From assembly GCA_034359265.1 (NCBI GenBank), contig CP136898.1:4404501-4468500 (forward strand): DNA of 64,000 nucleotides. The letters are read 5' to 3'. This DNA comes from Canna indica. Its lineage: Eukaryota; Streptophyta; Magnoliopsida; Zingiberales; Cannaceae. Positions 58,250-64,000 of the stretch are shown in pieces (positions within the stretch are counted from its first letter, which is position 1; every line of letters begins with the position of its first letter). The notes beneath the pieces are model-generated. The model saw only the letters and a list, made by a program, of their open reading frames with translations, made no database searches and was not told the DNA's origin. Position numbers and translations under genes: made by a program.

Positions 58250-58325
58250 CACAATAGGTGATATACTAGGATTTGAATCACAAATATTTAAATAACTTCA
58301 ACATGTTGTCATCAACTACCCACAA
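58250..58325 (-). mobile_element. SINE-like element 4 (tRNA-derived)
   Basis: On the minus strand: A-box-like GGGTAGTTGATG (58,311-58,322) and B-box-like GTGATTCAAATCCTAG (58,264-58,279), followed downstream by a T/A-rich tail. It lies inside the tandem array. A shorter similar stretch, ATCATCAACTATATTACCC near 58,449, may be a second fragment. Confidence 0.55.
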
Positions 58326-58720
58326 ATAATTTTGAAATATGATTGCTAAAATTGAAATATATTTAATAAATTTTTTTAGATTGATTGCTTAAAAAAATAA
58401 TGACTTTAAAATATGATTAGTAAATCTTTAGGTAATGTTCAGTCGGATTATCATCAACTATATTACCCAAATAGTTCTGAAATATGATTGCTAAAATTGA
58501 AATATATTTAATGAAATTTTTTAGATCTGCTTACGAATATAACAGCTTTAAAATTTAAGTAATCATATTCTAATATTTTTTTTTTTTATAAATGATATTC
58601 CAATTTCGAATAATTGTTACCTATTTATCCAATGATTACCATCTTTATACGGTCGTTTCATTTATTCACAGGCCAGGAAGACCCAAACAATCACCCGGTG
58701 GAAGGTAGGCATGTGATCGA

Positions 58721-59428
58721 GTGAAACAGTGAGACCGATGAATTGGATCTTTTGGGTGTCTTTTGGGCCTGATTTTGTGCGTGTGAGAAAGAATTTATCT
58801 TTTCCGTTGGAAACCTGTGCGCTGTCGTAATGGATGCAGACGAGCACGAGAGAGAGCACCTGCGAGGGCCCACGTCACCCAATTCAAGCAGGAATCCAAC
58901 CCTGTAGGCAGCTTTCGAGGGCCCCGCACGTCGAACTTTTCTAAGCCGTTCTGTGGACCCATGCCGGCAACATTCCCGTGAAGCCTTCGATCCACCGTCC
59001 ATCTTGACCACGAAGCCTATCGAGGCCGTGGAATCTCTTCAAGCCGAAGATCCTCGATGGTTATCTCCGCTCCGCTTTTGAAGAGAAATCTTACAAGTCC
59101 TATTGAAGTACGACACGTCGATAGCGAGTTCCACGTGGAAAGCGAGGATTGGATTCGTGTTATGGAGTCTACTCCGCGCTCGGGGGGGGTACGTAGGAGC
59201 AGCCAATCACTGGGTGGCGATGTGGCGGGAAGCACGTGCTGGGCCATCCCTAAGCCGACCCGGTTCTTGTCGTCTTCCGACACGCCCAAACGCCTGCTTT
59301 AAATCCCCAAGATAGTGGTTTCCTTCGTTGCGAAGTGAAGGTAAAGTGAAGTGAAATTGTGGGAAGTTCTCGGAGGCGAATAGGCGGAGCTCCTTCTTTC
59401 TTCTACTCTCCTGGGCTTTCCGGCGACG
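58721..59428 (+). promoter_or_regulatory. AGO1: AGO1 promoter and non-coding first exon
   Basis: GC-richer region upstream of the AGO1-like gene. It contains a G-box-like TTCCACGTGGAAA palindrome near 59,129-59,141 and GCACGTGC near 59,231. A TTTAAAT motif at about 59,298 could serve as the TATA element. The leader exon, about 59,330-59,428, is CT-rich and ends CGGCGACG before a GTAAGG donor. The coding start is 2.7 kb further on, so this exon is untranslated. The exact transcription start is not visible. Confidence 0.6.
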
Positions 59429-62092
59429 GTAAGGAGGCTCTCTTACACTTCCCAGCTGTTTTCCGTATACGAAATCCCTGAAGGTTGCTATGATATGACT
59501 TGTATCGGTTCTCGTCCTTTTAGATCTCGCCGCATGGCGTTCAACCCACCGTATGTAGTAAAGCGGAGTTGTACTCGGTAGAAATGATTCTGTGTCCAGT
59601 TATTTCCCCTTTGGCTTCGAGCGATGGGGATTTACTACACAGGAGTTTGGCGTTAGGGTTTAGTTGCTGGAAATTTTCCATGCGGTTTTTCAGCCCGTGG
59701 AAGTGATGAAGCGATAGAGCATCTAGGTGACGATTTTGATGTTATTGACCGTAATATCTGGATTTTTTCGATTCCGACGTTCATTGGTATAGATATTCGA
59801 ATGTTTTTTCGTTCATTGGTTTTCGTGCTTATTGAGAGAATATGGTCCGGTCCGATTGAGTAATTTTTGCACTGTAAACGCTACTACTTCTATTTCTCTT
59901 TGTTACACGACTTGTTTCTTCCCTTTACGTGGCTAGGTTCTAGAGTGTAACTTGTTCTTAAGTAGTTTCATCACTAGGGCTTCTTTGTTTCTATCTCTAT
60001 GACGGGGTTTGCTGAATTATTTTCTTTTATTGTTGAGGTGCCTTCTTATTGTTTCTATCTGCTTATATGTTAATGGACTTCTTATCTGCTGCAGACTCAC
60101 CTACAATTGACTAGTGTTCTTCTGTTTCCTTTTTCTTATTGCTTGTGATAGTTCCATGGAGACATAGAATTCATATAGCCGACCCCATCTAGTATGAGAT
60201 TGAGGCTTAGTTGTTGTAGTTATGCGCTGTTTAATATGGTTAAACAGCTTCTGTTATTTTTCAGTTAATGATTGAATATATTTTTCAGTTAACGATTGAA
60301 TAGGCCTGATGTACTATTTTGCTTAGAATTAATGCACAAATTTTTGTTCACGAATTTCCAACATTTCATAGTTTTGTTAAAGAGATGGATGTTTCTTAAA
60401 TGACCCTTGCATCCCCTTTATTCTGTTTTAATTTTGTAGATTAAGGTTGTGGTGAAAAAAATATTCAAATGCATTTATTATTTCAAATTTATTACATTAT
60501 TGATATTGGATGGTGAGCTTTGGTTTAATTAGGGATGACAATGGATCAGATACGGTGCGAATATTATATTATCCGCATCACACTGCATTTAATAAAAAAA
60601 TTAATAAATAATATATTTAATAAAAAATAATAACTTGCATTATTAAATTTCATGACAATTAGTAACTTACAAGGGTTTCATATGTAATTTACTATAAAAC
60701 CTACCTATATAATATATATTAAGTAACTGGTATATGGGTAAAAATTGGTAATTTTCATATGTGGTTCGGATACGATGCAGATCCACATGCATATTCGTAT
60801 TCGCACCGCATCCGTGCGGATACAAATTTTGTAAATCCATATCCGCAACCATATCCGTTTTTATTTGCGTTGCGGATATGGATCAGATATGGTGTGGATG
60901 CAGTTTTTAGTTGACGGATGCGGATAGAATTCCCATCCCTTTTATAATGGTAAGGTTGCTCCGCACGACTTAGGGGATCACAGCTTGAATTGTGGAAAGA
61001 ATATTTATGCTATGCAAGGGTAAGGGTGTATACATTAACCCTCCTTAAATCTCATGTTGGTGATAACCCCCCGTGTTATAATCACCTTTTCTTTTACGTA
61101 TTGATATTAATAATGCTCAACTATTTTTTAACTTACGTAATCATTTTACATATTGATGTTTTGTAATTTTGTAGGTTAGTTTATGCACCTTACAAGTATG
61201 ACCTACCATTTTGTCTTTCTTGAATGGTAGCTTTTTTAGATTGTTATACATTGTACAACATAGCTCTGCTGCAGGTACCTCTGGAATATAGTGATTTCAT
61301 TTTTAGTTTTATCCCAAATTCTAATTTGGAAACTTCCTTAATGATGCTATTCTAAATTTTTTTGCCATTCCAACATTCTTCCCATTATGGTATTTATTAC
61401 TTTCAATAGTTGCACCAACTTCCCCAATTTGCTTATGCACCTGATATGTATCATTTTGTCTTCCTTGCATGACATTTTTTTGAATTGTTATACATTGTAC
61501 AGTCTAAATCTGCTGCAGTGCCTCATGAAAAAATTTTATTGTACTTTCGACAGTTGCCTCAACTTACCAAAGTAAACTTTTTTTCCTAGTCTTGATTGGC
61601 TGTATTATTTTGGTGATGCTGGTGGTTTGGGAAGAATGGAATGAATGATTGCCTTTTTGGAAAATCTAAAATGATATACTACCAAGGAGAAAGTGAAGTT
61701 GAGAGTCATTGTGGATGTATTAGCCCAAGATAGGATCAGATTCACATCCCAATAGGTCAACACAATGCTTATTGTTAAATTTCATTGGATGACCAACTTT
61801 CCCAAAAGCTTAAGCTATTAAGAAAGAGACCAATCTATCCATTTATATCCTTAACACTCTCCTCACTTGTGGGCGGTGAACTTGAGGAGGAGACTAACCC
61901 AAGCCAACAAGTGGATCTTTGGAGTCATAGCATAGAATAACTGGGAAGGAACCTTCTTTTGGTTGTTTTGGTAAAGAATTGTCTTCCTTTTTTGAACTTT
62001 CCGCTTGAATATAGATGTTACCACCATTTAGGTTGCTTGCTCTTTTGTTGACCAATATTTGATGAATGTTTATATCTTGTATTGTGATGCAG
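59429..62092 (+). other. AGO1 5' leader intron
   Basis: A 2.66 kb intron from GTAAGG to TGATGCAG, just before the coding start at 62,101. It holds one TAGGG-terminus element (60,530-60,941). It also has a direct duplication of about 100 bp: TTATGCACC..TCATTTTGTCTT..TTGTTATACATTGTACA..CTGCTGCAG at 61,183-61,280 and 61,431-61,525. Leader introns of this type are common in plant AGO1 genes and can raise expression. Confidence 0.7.
60530..60941. mobile_element. TAGGG-terminus hAT-like element 8 (GGATA/CGGAT words)
   Basis: Left end TAGGGATGACAATGGATCAG, right end GGATAGAATTCCCATCCCT: inverted termini of the same family. The interior is made of GGATACGATGCGGATC-like words: GGATACG, ATCCGC, GCGGATA, TGGATCAGATA. 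The target duplication is unclear (GGTTTAAT against TTTATAAT). Lies in the leader intron of the AGO1-like gene. Confidence 0.75.
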
Positions 62093-62100
62093 TTGGCAAC

Positions 62101-63574
62101 ATGGTTAGGAAACGGAGGAGTGATACTTATGGTACAGGCGAGAGCTCTGAATCTCAAGAAACAAGCCGTACCAGTGCACGAGTTGAGTCCCAGCCTCCAT
62201 CGGGGAGGGGTCCTGCCCCACAACAACATGTGGGTGGTTCTGGAACGGGTTTGTATCCATCCGGCTCTCAACAGGCCTATCAAGGTGGTCGAGGTAGTGG
62301 TGGATATTACCCGGGTCGAGGTGGCCATCCACAAACTCATGATGCACAACGGCTCAGTGCGCCATCCCATTACCAGGGCTGGGGTGGGTCTCAATCCAGA
62401 AGTGGAATGCCACCTCAGCAACAGTATGGTGGACCTCGAGGTGGTCCAGGTATGCAGGTGGGTCGGGGGGCTGGCCTCTCAGCTGCAGGTCCATCAAGGC
62501 CACCGCCTCCCGAGCTGCACCAAGCAATGCAAGCTCCATATCAAGTCACTCAAACAATCCCATTGCAGGCAAGTTCATCACAACAGCTAGATTCTGCTTT
62601 TGTTGAGGTTGCAGAGCAATTCAAACGGATCTCTGTTGAAGGTGAAGCTTCTTGTCAAGCAATTCAACCTGTTGTTCCACCTGTTTCAAGCAAGTCCATG
62701 AGATTTCCTGTACGCCCTGGAAAAGGAACATCTGGTGTTAAATGTCTGGTAAAGGCTAACCATTTTTTTGCTGAACTACCCAAGAGAGACCTCCATCAGT
62801 ATGATGTGAGTTTTCTGTTCTCCTTGAATAGTAATTTGATTTACATGTTTCTCCCCCATCTATGTTCCTAACCTTCACTCACTCCTTAATTGCTTATACA
62901 ATCAGGTCTCCGTTACGCCGGAAGTTACATCACGTGGTGTAAATCGAGCTGTGATGGGAGAGCTTGTTAAACTTTATAGGGAATCTCATTTGGGAGGACG
63001 CCTTCCAGCCTATGATGGCAGGAAGAGCCTCTATACGGCTGGGCCACTACCATTTACATCAAGAGAGTTTCAGATAATCCTAGTTGACGAGGATGATGGT
63101 TCCAGAACGGAGAGGTTTTTTCTCTTGAACAGCTGATATGCTTGTTCACATTTATTTCAATCTCTTGTTGCTGTAAAAATTCATGATTTTTTTATATCTT
63201 GTAGGAGGCAGAGGACGTTTAAGATTGTTATCAAATTAGCTGCTCGTGTTGATCTCCACCATTTGGACATGTTTTTGGCTGGGAGGCAGGCTGATGCTCC
63301 CCAAGAAGCACTGCAGGTTCTTGACATTGTACTTCGTGAACTACCTACTGCCAGGTAGAATCTGATGCTACCACTGAAACTTTTCCTCTTCTTTTTTGGT
63401 CTTTGAGATTTATGGCATTTTTTTGTGTGGTTCTCTACAGATATTTGCCTGTTGGGCGGTCCTTCTATTCACCTGATCTGGGGAGAAGACAGCAGCTTGG
63501 TGAGGGACTAGAAACTTGGCGAGGTTTTTATCAGAGCATCCGCCCAACACAAATGGGCCTCTCTCTAAATATTG
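62101..63574 (+). CDS. AGO1: ARGONAUTE1-clade protein, N-terminal part (continues past the window)
   Basis: AGO1 binds miRNAs and siRNAs and slices or represses target RNAs. Coding exons: 62101-62805, 62906-63114, 63205-63354, 63441-63574, with GT-AG junctions and continuous frame; further exons lie beyond the window. The start [18 protein letters not shown] is the clade's typical MVRKRR. Next is a Gly/Gln/Pro-rich region ([20 protein letters not shown]), then PPPELHQAM, which carries the miR168 site. The N domain follows: [74 protein letters not shown] and [20 protein letters not shown]. Then [20 protein letters not shown] and [20 protein letters not shown] lead into linker 1. PAZ and PIWI, with the slicer residues, would lie downstream and cannot be checked. 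About 399 of roughly 1,050 residues are present. No defect is seen. Confidence 0.95.
62507..62527 (+). promoter_or_regulatory. Predicted miR168 target site in AGO1
   Basis: The site contains CCCGAGCTGCACCAAGC and encodes PELHQA, the location of the feedback site in plant AGO1. Against mature miR168 I count pairing at 18 of 21 positions, with mismatches at the target's first base, at the G opposite G in position 8, and at the base before the last. Pairing is complete around the expected cut position, so miR168-guided feedback control is likely. Confidence 0.85.
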
Positions 63575-64000
63575 GTACTGAAACCTAGTATTTTTTATTC
63601 TAAATCTTAATCTCATTACTTTTGAAATTTTGCTATCATTGGAGATGCCAGTTAAACATTGTGCGATAAATGCTGTACGACTGTACCTTTTTTGACTAAT
63701 TAGAAATGTGTGATTTTAAGGATATCTTCTGCATTTATCATGGTTTGAGTCTCCATATACAATTATTGTGTTTCCATTTCTCGTTTTGCTTAGTGTCTTC
63801 TGCTTGAATGCACAATTTTATCATATACTAATTGACCAATAAATAATCTTTTTCATATGCTTAGACTGGCTATTTATTTTCTGAAACTCAAAGCTAAACA
63901 TTGTGTGATAAATGCTGTACAACTGTACCTTTTTGACTAATTAAAAATTGGTGATTTTAAGGATATCTTCTGCATTTATCATGGTTTGAAACTTTGAATC
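63575..64000 (+). other. AGO1 intron (partial) with direct repeat
   Basis: Starts GTACTG and runs off the window. A segment of about 100 bp (AACATTGTG.GATAAATGCT, ATATCTTCTGCATTTATCAT) occurs at 63,652-63,750 and again at 63,893-63,990, offset about 241, with few differences. Confidence 0.75.

Larger units (their letters stand above)
56150..58720. repeat. Degenerate tandem array interrupted by transposons
   Basis: Imperfect repeats of a several-hundred-base unit. Its parts recur in order: ATATTCTAATTTT..ATTGAGG.TATTCCAATTT, TTACCTATTTATCC.TTCATT, ATCTTTAT, CCAATAAAAACCCATAAATT, CACC..GGTGGAAGGTAGGCATG, ATGATAACTTTATA, TATTTAATGG.CATTA.CTATTCAAC, and AGATCTGAAATATGATTGCT. At least three copies are recognisable (near 56,200, 57,090 and 58,600), with internal reduplication of the GAAATATATTTAATG part at 57,900-58,520. 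Two TAGGG-terminus elements and a SINE lie inside it. Confidence 0.75.

Noticed and set aside
59057..59315. Overlapping frames of 70-90 codons before AGO1
   Set aside because: They lie in the GC-richer promoter and leader region on both strands with no conserved features, as expected by chance there.

Overview
The window is nuclear DNA of a flowering plant. It holds intron-rich plant genes (ARGONAUTE1 with a miR168 site, WOX13-like homeobox, LOG cytokinin enzyme, RLCK-VII kinase, callose synthase), plant transposon families, and a block of plant mitochondrial DNA containing nad2 with its group II introns. The very AT-rich intergenic DNA and low gene density (about six genes in 64 kb) suit a mid-sized or large genome. 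Nothing here fixes the species; a non-grass monocot is only a guess.

Layout. (1) 1 to about 4,900: a nuclear insertion of mitochondrial DNA (NUMT) with decayed nad2 exons 4 and 5. It abuts the last two exons of a callose synthase gene (5,131-5,661), so it probably sits in an intron of that gene, whose earlier exons would lie left of the window. (2) 6,600-15,400: a direct segmental duplication of an uncharacterised plant gene. The right copy is open for 333 codons; the left copy is frameshifted. A WOX intron-like fragment (10,690-11,625) flanks the right copy. (3) 18,466-21,013: a complete WOX13-clade gene, minus strand, three exons. (4) 21,600-29,970: AT-rich DNA without genes, with transposon remnants. 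(5) 30,535-34,518: a complete six-exon receptor-like cytoplasmic kinase with transposons just upstream, in intron 2 and downstream. (6) 39,114-40,284: a complete seven-exon LOG gene, minus strand. About 130 bp upstream of its start codon begins a truncated CACTA transposon (40,413-50,191), into which a younger, structurally complete CACTA element (41,834-48,985, perfect TCT target duplication, 1,163-codon intact transposase) has inserted. (7) 50,200-58,720: remnants of another CACTA, a short non-autonomous LTR retrotransposon, SINEs, and a tandem array interrupted by two small transposons. (8) 58,720 to the end: promoter, non-coding first exon, 2.7 kb leader intron and first four coding exons of an AGO1-clade gene, which continues beyond the window.

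The most unusual recurring structure is a set of at least eight short elements (about 410-530 bp). They share TAGGG-type termini, most with 8-bp target duplications as in hAT transposons, but their interiors are built from strand-symmetric short words that differ between copies (AACCG, GGGTC, GGATA or ATCCGAATA). Two of them have paralogous empty sites within this window. A related structure with GAAACG words and different termini ends about 85 bp upstream of the kinase start codon. The genes are functionally unrelated; what links them is heavy transposon insertion in introns and immediate upstream regions.
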